Assembly (NCBI GenBank): GCA_023701435.1
Contig: JAMPXB010000020.1
Coordinates: 1 to 64,000, forward strand
Source: Bacteriovoracaceae bacterium
Lineage (GTDB): Bacteria > Bdellovibrionota > Bacteriovoracia > Bacteriovoracales > Bacteriovoracaceae
Reading direction: 5' to 3'
Length of the DNA stretch: 64,000 bases
The notes under the pieces were generated by a model. The model ran no database searches, was not told where the DNA came from, and saw only the letters and a list, made by a program, of their open reading frames with translations. Position numbers and translations under genes: made by a program. Shown here piece after piece: positions 16,672 through 25,478 of the stretch (positions within the stretch are counted from its first letter, which is position 1; the number at the start of each line of letters is the position of its first letter).

Positions 16672-17354
16672 GCGATACCCCCGAAAAGTCCAAGGAAAGA
16701 AAACATAATATAATTGGCCAGGACCTGTGCCGGCATCAGGATATAACCGATAGTATGGATTCCCATTAAGCTCAGAGCAAACACCGCGATAAAGATTACC
16801 GGCGTATAGCGGGCCAGGTTTTCATATTTATACAGCGCCGGACCTTTTAAAAAAGATGAAACCATCTTGGAGCCGTCCAGCGGCGGAAGAGGAATCAGGT
16901 TAAAGAAGGCCAGAATGAAGTTAATGAAAACAGAATAGCGAAGCATCCTGATGGAGATCGTATAAAATTCCCAATCCGAAGAAACCTGAGTGGCAATTAA
17001 GGCCAGCACCAGAGCGGAAAGAGTTCCTAAAATAAGGTTAGAAAGGGGGCCTGCGAAGCTCACCCAGAAAATGCCTGAGCGATAATTTTTGAAATTACGA
17101 ACTTCAATCGGCACCGGGCGGGCCCAACCGATCATGGCAAAATTGGTAAAGGCTGCCATTAGAGGGAAAAAAATCGTTCCCCATGGATCATAGTGAGCAG
17201 CAGGATTTAAAGTCAGACGACCAGCATTCTTAGCAGTCGGATCGCCAAAGCGATTGGCCATCCAGGCATGGGCAGCTTCATGAACTACGATGGCCATAAG
17301 AAAGCCAGGCAGTGACTGCGCAATATTAAAGAGTACGGTATTGAGATCGTTCAT
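16668..17354 (-). CDS. Site-2 protease family (M50) membrane metalloprotease
   Basis: An integral membrane zinc protease with about five or six transmembrane segments. The zinc motif HExxH is seen as VVHEAAHAW near residues 24-31, and the third ligand region as NLIPLPPLDGSKM near residue 165 (the family N-x-x-P-x-x-x-x-DG). The protein is short, lacks a PDZ domain and resembles the compact group 3 enzymes often found beside scpA. The substrate is unknown. It is the first gene of the minus-strand unit M50-scpA-scpB-rluB-RMD1-like. Confidence 0.93.
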   Translation of the reverse strand: MNDLNTVLFNIAQSLPGFLMAIVVHEAAHAWMANRFGDPTAKNAGRLTLNPAAHYDPWGTIFFPLMAAFTNFAMIGWARPVPIEVRNFKNYRSGIFWVSFAGPLSNLILGTLSALVLALIATQVSSDWEFYTISIRMLRYSVFINFILAFFNLIPLPPLDGSKMVSSFLKGPALYKYENLARYTPVIFIAVFALSLMGIHTIGYILMPAQVLANYIMFSFLGLFGGIA

Positions 17355-17452
17355 CCTACTTTCATATCAAATTGAGAGATATGACGCAATTTATAAGTTG
17401 AGTCTTAAGGTCAGCTACGCACAGCAAAGTTATTAAAATCTCACTCTAGTTT

Positions 17453-17482
17453 TTGGACATTCTTGATCTAGTCGCTCATAAT
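17453..17482 (+). promoter_or_regulatory. Promoter of the NUDIX operon, predicting a leaderless mRNA
   Basis: TTGGAC and CATAAT are 18 bases apart. The -10 box ends 5 bases before the ATG and there is no ribosome-binding site, so transcription would start at or next to the start codon. Confidence 0.5.
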
Positions 17483-17487
17483 AAATT

Positions 17488-17934
17488 ATGGCCAACAAAA
17501 CAAAAAAAGCTCAGATAGTCCTGGCAGTTATTGACCAGGCCAGTCATTCTTTTTCTTTTCTCCTTCTGCAAACCAATGAGCGCCGTGGTTCATTCTGGCA
17601 AAATGTAACCGGCAAAGTGGAAGAAGGTGAAACTTTTGAAGAAGGAGGCCTGCGGGAAGCCATTGAGGAAACAGGCCTTGAGGTTGAGTCCATTATCGAT
17701 ATGGTAAACCTAGGACTCGCCTATGAATTTACGGACCAGCATAAACGAAAAGTTCACGAAGAGTCTTTTTTGATCGTTCTGGATCAAAAATGGGACGTTA
17801 AGATAGATCCTCACGAGCACCAAAATTTCAAATGGGTTTCAATTGATGAGATTAATAGCGACAGTGTGAAACATGAGTCCAACTATGAGACCCTCAAGAA
17901 GTCCAAAAAGCTTCTCAAGCACTGGGGCAGATAA
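17488..17934 (+). CDS. NUDIX hydrolase, NudB-like
   Basis: It hydrolyses nucleoside-diphosphate-linked compounds. The full NUDIX box GX5EX7REUXEEXGU is present as GKVEEGETFEEGGLREAIEE followed by TGL, near residues 42-64. The FWQNVTG just before it is typical of dihydroneopterin triphosphate pyrophosphatase (NudB, folate pathway), but also of other members, so the substrate is not certain. 148 residues is a normal length. Its stop codon touches the ATG of the next gene. Confidence 0.88.
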   Translation: MANKTKKAQIVLAVIDQASHSFSFLLLQTNERRGSFWQNVTGKVEEGETFEEGGLREAIEETGLEVESIIDMVNLGLAYEFTDQHKRKVHEESFLIVLDQKWDVKIDPHEHQNFKWVSIDEINSDSVKHESNYETLKKSKKLLKHWGR

Positions 17935-18933
17935 ATGTGGTGGTTGGTTCTTCTCCTCACCACAACCGCTTATGCCCAGGTAGATGTTTCGGCCATTCGA
18001 AAGCTAGATGAAGAACTTCCCACTTTTGACCAGTACAAAGAGTCTGAAGAAGATATCAATATCAATCGTCAGCAGAGAAAATTCGTTCCTCCGGTCCGAG
18101 TCATCCCTTTAGAGGAAATCACCAAGAGCGGAACCCAGATGGGATCCATTAGTGCCGGTGTTCCGATTTTAAATTTAGAAAATAACAAGAATTACAAGAT
18201 CACTAAGCAAATTTTTGTCCGCTACTTTAACCAGGAAGATGAAAATGGCTTTAAGTACGTTCAGAATAAAGATGGGACGGTCGGCTGGAGAATTTTAAGC
18301 CGTTTTGTTGAACCAATAAAAGAAGAACTCTCCCTCTATGTCCCTCCTCTGAAATACACTCCGGCACCTGATAATATTGTGCGAACCGAGTACGATAAGA
18401 AACTCTCCATTCCACCTGAAGTTACCTTTCTTGCAGGCCTGGTTAAAGCGGACTTTATGCAGGACCTTTTCAATGACTCCGAGGCCAGTAGCGGCACCAG
18501 CAATCAATACGGGATTCATTTTTTCACCCAGTGGAAACTTCCTGTTAAAGCAGGAGGGGTAATCCATTATGAAAAGGCCAGCTACAAACTAAGTGATGGC
18601 GGACAAATTATTTATTCCTCTCCGTCTCTTGGGCCTCAGTTTAAAACCAAAGATTTTGAGCTTTTCAGCTCACCTCTTCGGCTCCAGACTCAATTTAGGG
18701 TCAGTCCTTTTGCCAAAGCGAGTTCTGATAATGTTTCTTATAAATTTAATTCGGCCGATTTTCTGACCTCAATTGAGCGTCCCATTAAGAACCGCTTCGG
18801 TGAATTTGTTTTGGGCCTTTATTATCAAGTCCAGTGGTTAAACATTAAGGATCAGTCGGGGGATGTTAACCTTCAGGCGTCCAATAAAACCAACAAGAGT
18901 TTCGGTATCTCTTTTGCCCAGGTTTTCGAATGA
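17935..18933 (+). CDS. Secreted protein of unknown function, first of a related pair
   Basis: 332 residues with a short signal peptide (MWWLVLLLTTTAYAQ). Residues about 55-125 look like an SH3-type beta domain (IPLEEITKSG, KYVQNKDGTVGWRILSRFVE). The rest is beta-rich with alternating hydrophobics and could form a membrane beta-barrel, ending SFGISFAQVFE. The ATG follows the NUDIX stop directly and the TGA overlaps the next ATG, so it is the middle gene of a three-gene operon. The next protein has the same layout. It may be an envelope protein; no family is recognised. Confidence 0.8.
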   Translation: MWWLVLLLTTTAYAQVDVSAIRKLDEELPTFDQYKESEEDININRQQRKFVPPVRVIPLEEITKSGTQMGSISAGVPILNLENNKNYKITKQIFVRYFNQEDENGFKYVQNKDGTVGWRILSRFVEPIKEELSLYVPPLKYTPAPDNIVRTEYDKKLSIPPEVTFLAGLVKADFMQDLFNDSEASSGTSNQYGIHFFTQWKLPVKAGGVIHYEKASYKLSDGGQIIYSSPSLGPQFKTKDFELFSSPLRLQTQFRVSPFAKASSDNVSYKFNSADFLTSIERPIKNRFGEFVLGLYYQVQWLNIKDQSGDVNLQASNKTNKSFGISFAQVFE

Positions 18934-20021
18934 AAAAATTATTCATCTTGGTGCTCGTCTGTACCGAAGCCTTTGCTCTTGATGCTGTGGTGACAGTGCT
19001 GGAGACTCCCCTTTTCAAACATCGCAGTTATGAAGCTCCGGTCGTGCAGTATCTTCGAAAGGGCGATGTGATTAAAATTCATCCTTCCGTTGGAAATGAT
19101 AGAAAATTCGATGAGCACGCTCCCGCCCCTGAAAAATTACAGGCCTTGCAGAAGAAGATGAAGGAAAGTCCGGAATATAAGCAGGACCCATTGTTCCGTG
19201 GAGAAACGGAGAACACCTATTATATTGAAGATGAATTCATTCCCACTTTAGACCGTCAGGGCAATACGGGTTACGTCCTTTCAGAACATATTTATGTTTA
19301 TTTTGGAGATTCCCGGGAATTCTCTCAAAACATCAATAAAGTGGATCCGACTGACTACCGTCTGGAAGAACCGCTGCCGAAAAATTACCCTTTAAAAAAT
19401 CCTACTGGCTACCGCGGGCAGTTCCTCGTGGGACTGACTCAGCCGTACTATGAAAGTTATCCTTATCAGGATAGCTTCAAAAAAAAGGGCTATACTAGTC
19501 CGCTGGACCTTAACTTCACTCTTCTCCGTCAGGCCCCCGGCAATTACCATGACCGCTTATTCATCGGCGGTACTATGAACTTTCGCTCTTTTGAGAACAC
19601 CTATACTTTCTATGACCGCCGCTATTCCAAAGAAGAAGGACTGAAGTTCGGGATCGGTCCCACTATCAGCTATGATGCCTTTAAAGGTGAAAAGAACCGG
19701 GTCAATCTTTCGGCCACCATCCTGATTAACCTTTTTGATCAACTAAAAGTAACTCAATCCCTTGATGAGGAAACAGAATCCAGGACTTATAACGCCTATT
19801 CTATTGCCCCTCGCCTGTCCCTCCAGTATCACCGTAAGCAGGTTTTCCCGGATATTGACTTTGTGGTGGGCACTGCCCTCGAAGTGGGCACAGCGGCCAC
19901 TTACCGCGCCCAGGACGCCGGCAGTGAAGCTTCCTGGTGGCAACACCTAGGCAACGATAAATTCACCACCCGAACCACCTTCACTCTAGGCGGTTATCTG
20001 GGCATTCAATCTGCCTATTAA
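18930..20021 (+). CDS. Secreted protein of unknown function, second of a related pair
   Basis: 363 residues with signal peptide MKKLFILVLVCTEAFA. An SH3-like domain follows (VVTVLETPLFKHRSYEAPVV, LRKGDVIKIHP, and DRQGNTGYVLSEHIYVYF). Then comes a 200-residue beta-rich part (FIGGTMNFRSFENTY, GIGPTISYDAF, RLSLQYHRKQVFPDIDF, FTLGGYLGIQSAY) that reads like an outer-membrane beta-barrel. The ATGA overlap with the upstream gene shows co-translation. The same SH3-plus-barrel layout as its neighbour suggests an old tandem duplication. Confidence 0.8.
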   Translation: MKKLFILVLVCTEAFALDAVVTVLETPLFKHRSYEAPVVQYLRKGDVIKIHPSVGNDRKFDEHAPAPEKLQALQKKMKESPEYKQDPLFRGETENTYYIEDEFIPTLDRQGNTGYVLSEHIYVYFGDSREFSQNINKVDPTDYRLEEPLPKNYPLKNPTGYRGQFLVGLTQPYYESYPYQDSFKKKGYTSPLDLNFTLLRQAPGNYHDRLFIGGTMNFRSFENTYTFYDRRYSKEEGLKFGIGPTISYDAFKGEKNRVNLSATILINLFDQLKVTQSLDEETESRTYNAYSIAPRLSLQYHRKQVFPDIDFVVGTALEVGTAATYRAQDAGSEASWWQHLGNDKFTTRTTFTLGGYLGIQSAY

Positions 20022-20044
20022 TTTACTCCGGTATTATTGCCCAT

Positions 20045-20070
20045 TTTTTTTTCAAGCTTTGAAAAAAATG
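20045..20070. terminator. Possible terminator after the secreted pair
   Basis: TTTTTTTCAA and TTTGAAAAAAA form an AT-rich inverted repeat around GC, 25 bases after the stop. It has a T run on one side and an A run on the other. The stem is weak in G-C pairs. Confidence 0.35.
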
Positions 20071-20072
20071 TC

Positions 20073-20099
20073 TAAAGTTTAAACAGTCCCCTCCGAAGA
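20073..20099 (+). promoter_or_regulatory. Sigma-28 (FliA) promoter
   Basis: TAAAGTTT matches the FliA -35 consensus in all eight positions. After 11 bases comes TCCGAAGA, matching 5 of 8 of GCCGATAA. Translation of the next gene starts about 50 bases later, after a GGAGG site. Confidence 0.65.
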
Positions 20100-20152
20100 G
20101 TAAGACAAATGAACTTACAGGATGTGAGTTCAAGAAAAACCACGGAGGGTTT

Positions 20153-20398
20153 ATGACATCAACTACTACTCATTCAAAAAATTCGGCCACAGTTAAAAAC
20201 ACAGTTAAAGATGTTCTTTTCCAGAAAATCGGAAATACATGGTTCATCTTTTCAGAAGTTAACAATGAAGTGGTTTATTCAGTCATGCCAGAAGGGATGG
20301 ATCCAAAATCTACGAAACTAGAGCTTTATGAAATTATTGAAGAGCATCTGACTAAAGTGGCTTCTCACAAGCGTCGCTCTCCAGAAGCTGCTGCTTAA
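20153..20398 (+). CDS. 81-residue protein of unknown function
   Basis: CGGAGGG lies just before the ATG. The protein is small and soluble, with a compact beta segment (KIGNTWFIFSEVNNEVVYSV) followed by an acidic helix (LELYEIIEEHLTKVASHK) and a basic Ala-rich end. No family is recognised. The sigma-28-type promoter points to co-regulation with flagellar or attack-phase genes. A second small gene follows after 8 bases. Confidence 0.75.
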   Translation: MTSTTTHSKNSATVKNTVKDVLFQKIGNTWFIFSEVNNEVVYSVMPEGMDPKSTKLELYEIIEEHLTKVASHKRRSPEAAA

Positions 20399-20406
20399 GG
20401 CGCTAT

Positions 20407-20577
20407 ATGTCTGCTTTCAAGATGAGGCCGGAAGAACTGGCCAAACTTTATGGCCAGGACAAAAAAATCGTTGAGTCGCTTATAAAACGACTCAACGATA
20501 AATTATTAAATGATCCGAAGTCTGCAAAGAAAGCCGCTCTCATCATTGAGCAGTGGCTGAAAAAAACTAAGCCTTAA
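20407..20577 (+). CDS. 56-residue helical protein
   Basis: It begins MSAFKMRPEELAKLYGQDK and ends EQWLKKTKP. It is strongly basic and helical (KIVESLIKRLNDKLL), with FliG-like or adaptor-like looks but no recognisable family. It lies 8 bases after the previous gene, so is probably in the same transcript, although no strong ribosome-binding site is seen. Its last 11 bases overlap the end of the convergent aminotransferase gene. Confidence 0.6.
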   Translation: MSAFKMRPEELAKLYGQDKKIVESLIKRLNDKLLNDPKSAKKAALIIEQWLKKTKP

Positions 20578-21679
20578 ACTGGTTTACCTTCTCAATAACA
20601 TAATCAATCTCTTCCTGTTTCATATAGGCAAAGCAAGGAAGGTTAATAATTGATTTAGCAATCCATTCAGCATGACCGTGAGAAATTTTTCCACCAAGGT
20701 GAGCAGCCGCACCTGGCTGAGCACTCATAGCTCCCGGATAAACTGTTCCGTAACCGATTTCATTTTTCTTTAAATATTCAATGAAGGCTGGACGAGTTTC
20801 TGGAGTCATTAAAGCAACAGAAAGGTATCCGTTTTCTACCACATCGGCCGAAGGCTGAAGGAATTTAAGAGCAGGATTAGTAATTTTCTTTCTGTACTCT
20901 GCACAGACATGACGACGGCTTTCAAGACGAGCATCAAGGTGTTTTAAAGATTCTACCAGGAAAGTGGCTTCATAAGCACCCAGACGTGAGTTCCATCCGA
21001 TCATGCCATGATCATAGTGACCAGTTCTTCCGTGGTTTAATAAAATTTTTGTCGTGTCTGCAATCTTTTGCTCAGTTGTGAAAACACCACCGGCATCCCC
21101 GCTGGCCCCAAGAACTTTGGCAGGGTAATAGCTGGTTGTTGCAACCAGAGCATTTTTCAGAATATCTTCGCCTTTGATTTTTACACCAATGGCCTGAGCG
21201 CAGTCTTCAACGAGAATAACATTTTTTTCACGGCAATAATTTCTGATTTCCATCGTTTCAGGACAGGCCCATCCATAAAGATGAACCAGAAGAATGGCCT
21301 TCGGGTTAAACTTCTCAATCCCCTCTTTCACTGAAGCTAACGTTAGGTGAAGAGTTTCTTTTGAGACATCGATGGTATAAGGAATTGCTCCCACATTCAC
21401 GATCGCTTCGAAAGTTGCCCAGAAAGTCATATCCGGAAGAAGAACTTTATCGTTCTTATCTACACCAGCGGCACGAAGAGCTAATTGAATGGCATCAGTT
21501 CCGTTAGCGCAGCCAAGAGTAAATGCAGTTTGGGTGTAGTCTTTAATCGCCGTTTCAAATTCCGCCACAACAGGTCCACCAACAAAGTGGCCATTTTTAA
21601 GTAGCTCAGCAGTTCTAGCGGTTACCTTTTCATAAAAATTCGGTTCATAGCGAAGGATATCAATGAAGTTTACTTTCAT
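20567..21679 (-). CDS. DegT/DnrJ/EryC1/StrS-type aminotransferase
   Basis: A PLP-dependent sugar aminotransferase of about 370 residues. It shows the family pattern: FVGGPVVAEFETAIKDY near the start, LGCANGTDAIQLALRAAGV (cofactor phosphate site), LLPDMTFWATFEAIVNVGA, ILVHLYGWA, VEDCAQAIG, and the lysine region SYYPAKVLGASGDAGGVFTT with the Schiff-base lysine in PAK. I prefer the ATG at 21679 to the TTG 33 bases upstream. Such enzymes make amino-deoxysugars for LPS, capsule or flagellin glycans. The flagellin gene lies divergently next door, so flagellin glycan synthesis is possible but unproven. Confidence 0.9.
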   Translation of the reverse strand: MKVNFIDILRYEPNFYEKVTARTAELLKNGHFVGGPVVAEFETAIKDYTQTAFTLGCANGTDAIQLALRAAGVDKNDKVLLPDMTFWATFEAIVNVGAIPYTIDVSKETLHLTLASVKEGIEKFNPKAILLVHLYGWACPETMEIRNYCREKNVILVEDCAQAIGVKIKGEDILKNALVATTSYYPAKVLGASGDAGGVFTTEQKIADTTKILLNHGRTGHYDHGMIGWNSRLGAYEATFLVESLKHLDARLESRRHVCAEYRKKITNPALKFLQPSADVVENGYLSVALMTPETRPAFIEYLKKNEIGYGTVYPGAMSAQPGAAAHLGGKISHGHAEWIAKSIINLPCFAYMKQEEIDYVIEKVNQFKA

Positions 21680-21805
21680 AGTTTTCTCTCTGGGAGGGTT
21701 GTTTTGGTGCAAGTGTACCTAAATTCAAGGCTTCCGTAAACCGACTGAAAGACTCTGGTAATTGTTTTTTACTGCCCGGAAAAATATTCCTCATGTTTGG
21801 CTAAA

Positions 21806-21819
21806 GGGAACCGAAATGC
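21806..21819 (+). promoter_or_regulatory. Weak sigma-54-like site upstream of flagellin
   Basis: GG and GC are separated by exactly 10 bases (AAGGGAACCGAAATGCTTGG), the invariant spacing of sigma-54 promoters. The surrounding bases match poorly. I found no sigma-28 site in the 270-base gap to the aminotransferase gene, which is unusual for a flagellin. Confidence 0.25.
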
Positions 21820-21949
21820 TTGGTCAACAACGACTTCATCATGGTGATGAGGTCTCAAAAACAGATCGGGCACGGTTGCCTAATGATGGAAATTGAACAG
21901 TCCATCAACTGACTTGGAGGTTGGTATGATTTTAACCGGAGGATAGTCT

Positions 21950-22783
21950 ATGGGTTTCAGAATTAACACAAACGTTTCATCAATGCAGGCACAGACTTCA
22001 CTAAACAAAGTGAGCAAAGAATCACAGGAAAGTTTTTCGAAACTCTCTTCTGGTTCCAGAATCACGAAGTCGGCCGACGATGCGGCAGGGCTAGCGATCT
22101 CAGAAAAAATGAAGTCTGAGATTCGTTCATCCCAACAGGCAAACAGAAACGCGAACGATGCCATTTCGATGGTTCAAGTAGCTGAGGGTGGTCTCAACGA
22201 GACGTCAAATATTTTGACTCGTATGCGTGAGCTGGCCATCCAATCTGCTTCTGATACTGTGGGTGATGCGGAAAGAGGTATGTCGAATTTGGAATATCAA
22301 CAGCTGAAATCGGAGATGGGCCGTATTTCCCAGGTGACTGAGTTTAACGGAAAGAAACTCCTAAACGGTCAAGGCGATACGTATGAATTCCAGGTTGGTA
22401 CAAAAGGTGATGCCTTTGAAAACCGAATTGGCTTTGAAGCCGGTCAGTTGGATGCATCAACCGAATCTCTGGGTGTAAGTTCGGTCGATATTTCAACCAA
22501 AGAAGGCTCTCAGGATTCATTGGCCAATATCGACTCTGCAATTGAAAAAGTTTCCGGTCAGCGCGCTGTTCTTGGATCACTCCAGAACCGTTTGACCTCA
22601 ACTTCAAACAACTTGCAGACTTATACTGAAAACATGAGTGCGGCCAACAGTCGTATCCGTGATGTGGATTATGCTGAGGAAACTGCTAAGCAAGCGCGTA
22701 ACCAGATTATTACGGCCGCCGGTACTTCGGTACTTGCCCAGGCCAACGTAAGTGGTCAAAACGCACTTAAGTTGATCGGCTAA
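21950..22783 (+). CDS. fliC: Flagellin
   Basis: The structural protein of the flagellar filament, 277 residues. The conserved N-terminal D0/D1 region reads MGFRINTNVSSMQAQTSL and KSADDAAGLAISEKM. The C-terminal D1/D0 region reads SRIRDVDYAEETAKQARNQI and ends VLAQANVSGQNALKLIG. The central domain is short (about 50 residues between the conserved parts), as in other compact flagellins of this size. GGAGG precedes the ATG and a strong terminator follows, so it is monocistronic. Confidence 0.97.
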   Translation: MGFRINTNVSSMQAQTSLNKVSKESQESFSKLSSGSRITKSADDAAGLAISEKMKSEIRSSQQANRNANDAISMVQVAEGGLNETSNILTRMRELAIQSASDTVGDAERGMSNLEYQQLKSEMGRISQVTEFNGKKLLNGQGDTYEFQVGTKGDAFENRIGFEAGQLDASTESLGVSSVDISTKEGSQDSLANIDSAIEKVSGQRAVLGSLQNRLTSTSNNLQTYTENMSAANSRIRDVDYAEETAKQARNQIITAAGTSVLAQANVSGQNALKLIG

Positions 22784-22805
22784 GACGCTAGAATCTGAAA
22801 AACCT

Positions 22806-22840
22806 GGCCTTTCCCGAAAGGGAAAGGCCTTTTTTGTTTT
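22806..22840 (+). terminator. Strong rho-independent terminator after flagellin
   Basis: A 10-bp perfect stem GGCCTTTCCC/GGGAAAGGCC with a GAAA tetraloop is followed by six T residues. Confidence 0.95.
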
Positions 22841-22872
22841 ACTGCAACGTGTTTTTTTGTTATTTCCCCTCT

Positions 22873-23592
22873 ATGACTACAGAAAAATTAAAGAAAACTA
22901 TCGATGACAATTTTTGTTATCGGGCCGATTTTAAGTACACCCACGATAATCCTTATCACGATAAGCTTGAGGTTTTTGATTCCTTCGTCCTCCGGGATGA
23001 AGAAGCTGAATCCAATCTCGGTAAGTGGAAGGCCATGTTCGGCAACGATAAACCGATCGAAGTGGAAATCGGTACTGGCTATGGTGAGTTCATGATGGAG
23101 TATTGTCAGAAATACCCGGAAGTGAATTTTATCGGTCTTGATCACCGCTTCAAGCGCAGCTTCGCGGTGGCCAAGAAACTCGACAAGCTCGAGCATAAAA
23201 ATTTTCGTTATCTCCGTGCCCGGGGCGAACGCCTTGAGTTCATGTTTGATGAAAGTGAAGTCCAGTCGGTATTTTATTTCTTTCCTGATCCATGGCCTAA
23301 AACACGCCATAATAAAAAGCGCTTGTTCCAAAAGCCTTTTTTGAATGCCTGTCATAAAGTCCTGAAGCCAGGTGGAACCTTGTTTGTAAAAACTGACCAC
23401 GACGGCTACTTTGAATGGATGCTGGAGCAACTCAAGGGCGATGACCGCTTTGAAGTTCTCCTCCAGTCAAAAGACCTCAGGAATGAATACCCTGAGCATT
23501 TTCTCTCGCAGTTTACGACAAAGTTTGAAAAAATATTTCTATCCCAGGGGACACTGATCAAATCCATTGTGCTTCGTAATCTGAAAGGATAA
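22873..23592 (+). CDS. trmB: tRNA (guanine-N7-)-methyltransferase
   Basis: It methylates G46 of tRNA with S-adenosylmethionine. Motifs seen: the SAM-binding IEVEIGTGYGEFMMEY, NFIGLDHRFKRS, and the family hallmark YFFPDPWPKTRHNKKRL near residue 140. I use the ATG at 22873 (MTTEKLKK) because the upstream in-frame sequence lies in the flagellin terminator region. No ribosome-binding site is obvious before that ATG. The gene leads directly into dnaG (3 bases between stop and start). Confidence 0.93.
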   Translation: MTTEKLKKTIDDNFCYRADFKYTHDNPYHDKLEVFDSFVLRDEEAESNLGKWKAMFGNDKPIEVEIGTGYGEFMMEYCQKYPEVNFIGLDHRFKRSFAVAKKLDKLEHKNFRYLRARGERLEFMFDESEVQSVFYFFPDPWPKTRHNKKRLFQKPFLNACHKVLKPGGTLFVKTDHDGYFEWMLEQLKGDDRFEVLLQSKDLRNEYPEHFLSQFTTKFEKIFLSQGTLIKSIVLRNLKG

Positions 23593-23595
23593 TTG

Positions 23596-25470
23596 ATGGC
23601 CTTTGAAGAGTTGAAAGACCGTATCAAGGACTCACCGATATCACTGGTGATCAGCCATTACATTACTCTCAATAAGAGAGGCGCAACTCTTGAAGCCATT
23701 TGTCCCTTCCACGCTGATACTAAACCTTCGCTTAAAGTTAACGATGGCAAAGGCATGTACAAGTGCTTTGCTTGCGGGGCCGGCGGAGATGCCATTACTT
23801 TTGTCAAAGAATACAAAAAGCTGGAGTTTGTCGACGCCCTGAGGGAAATTGCCGGCGTGCTGGGTCTTCCCTTTGAAGAACAAAAAGAAAAAAAGAAAAG
23901 TCCTAAAATCGAGATGGCCCTTCGAGTGCTTAATGCCTCGGTGAAACTTTATAAGAAAGTGGCCGCTCAAAATCCTCCTGCCTACACTGAATTTCTGGAG
24001 AAGAGAAAACTCGATAATGAGTCAGTGGAGAAATTTCAGATCGGTTATTCACCCGGAAATAATGCCCTCTTCAATTATCTGGATTCAATTCCTGGGGCCG
24101 ATGGGGATTTCGCCCGCTCGGTTTCCAAAGAGATCGGCATTATCCGCTACAACGAGAACCGTGATTCCCATTATGATTTTTATCGTGATCGGGTGATGTT
24201 TCCCATTCATGATCATGGCGGCCAGATTCGCGGCTACAGTTCCCGCGCTGTTCATCCTGACCAGAACCCGAAATACCTCAACTCGGGCGAATCGTTCATC
24301 TTCAATAAAGGTGCGATTCTCTTTGGTTATTACTTCGGCAAAAACGCCATCCGACAAAATGACAGAGTCATTATTGTAGAAGGCAACATGGACGTCATCA
24401 TGATGCACCAATATGGTTTTCATGAATGCGTAGGAACCATGGGGACGGCCTTGTCCGAACATTCCGTCCGCCTCTTGGGAAATATGACTAAAAATATTTA
24501 TCTCGGGATGGATTCAGATGCTGCCGGTAAAAAGGCCATGCATCGAATTAATGCGGATTTCATGTCCCATGGGATTTTGCCTAAATATGTCACATTTGAG
24601 CCCCATAAAGATCCTGATGAATTCCTGCTCCATGAAGGCCGGCTGGTTCTTTTAGAGCGAATTGAGAAGGCCCCGATCTATCTCGATGTCCTGATTCAGG
24701 AACTTTTTTCAGAGAAAATCCCTGACGCGATCGATCAAAAAATTGCTCTCATGCGCCAAATTGAAGAATTGGTCTCGCCTTTGAAGGAGAACCTTTCTGC
24801 CACAGAAAGAGTGGTCAATGCGGCCAAGATTTTGGGAATGAAATCAGATGCGAGTGCCATTTTAGAAAATTATAAAGACTTTCTAAGTCGCCAGAAAGAA
24901 AAGACTCATACGGTAACAGAACGACCGAAGTTGGAAGTTACCGAAGAAATTCTTGAGCAAGAAGCCGAAGAGGCCCGAAACTTGCATAACAGTATTACAA
25001 GTCAAGTACTCCTGCCTCCCACTAAAAGTGAGAAGGTGTTTATTAGGGAAATTCTCTGTCATCCTGAGTTCTTGACGCACTTAAACGCAGATGAATTTCT
25101 TGCCACTATTGGGCATGATGAGGTAAAAAGACTAATTCAGTGGCTCGTTAAAATTTATTTGGAAATAGACGATGCGGAGTATGTTTCCATCGTCCAGGAA
25201 GAACTTCAATACGGAGGCTACAGTAAAGATATTGTAGATGTTGGTACCGAAGCTCTTTTCAATTATGGAAATAAGTTAAACGAGAAGGTCATTCAAAGGA
25301 TGTTGAAGGACTACCACTTGATGCTAAGGATGGATCAGTTAAAGATAAGGCGTAAAGACCTTGTCGCTAAACAAAAGTCCTCACCTACGCAGCTTGAAGT
25401 TGATTTAATTTTGTCCGAAATCTCAAAACTGGATAAAGAGATTTTGAATCTCAAAAATACTGGTCCTTAG
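23596..25470 (+). CDS. dnaG: DNA primase
   Basis: It makes RNA primers for replication. The N-terminal CHC2 zinc finger is seen in [11 protein letters not shown] and [13 protein letters not shown] (residues 36-66). The catalytic core follows with [20 protein letters not shown] and the TOPRIM motifs [17 protein letters not shown] and [12 protein letters not shown]. The C-terminal 170 residues are the helicase-binding domain and diverge. At 624 residues it is of usual length. I chose the ATG at 23596 over the TTG just before it. With rpoD it forms the classical macromolecular synthesis arrangement, here led by trmB rather than rpsU. Confidence 0.96.
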   Translation: MAFEELKDRIKDSPISLVISHYITLNKRGATLEAICPFHADTKPSLKVNDGKGMYKCFACGAGGDAITFVKEYKKLEFVDALREIAGVLGLPFEEQKEKKKSPKIEMALRVLNASVKLYKKVAAQNPPAYTEFLEKRKLDNESVEKFQIGYSPGNNALFNYLDSIPGADGDFARSVSKEIGIIRYNENRDSHYDFYRDRVMFPIHDHGGQIRGYSSRAVHPDQNPKYLNSGESFIFNKGAILFGYYFGKNAIRQNDRVIIVEGNMDVIMMHQYGFHECVGTMGTALSEHSVRLLGNMTKNIYLGMDSDAAGKKAMHRINADFMSHGILPKYVTFEPHKDPDEFLLHEGRLVLLERIEKAPIYLDVLIQELFSEKIPDAIDQKIALMRQIEELVSPLKENLSATERVVNAAKILGMKSDASAILENYKDFLSRQKEKTHTVTERPKLEVTEEILEQEAEEARNLHNSITSQVLLPPTKSEKVFIREILCHPEFLTHLNADEFLATIGHDEVKRLIQWLVKIYLEIDDAEYVSIVQEELQYGGYSKDIVDVGTEALFNYGNKLNEKVIQRMLKDYHLMLRMDQLKIRRKDLVAKQKSSPTQLEVDLILSEISKLDKEILNLKNTGP

Positions 25471-25478
25471 GAGATACT

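Noticed and set aside
21816..21896. 26-codon open frame before flagellin as a regulatory leader peptide
   Set aside because: It has an AAGGG but no attenuator-like structure or codon bias that would support a leader function.
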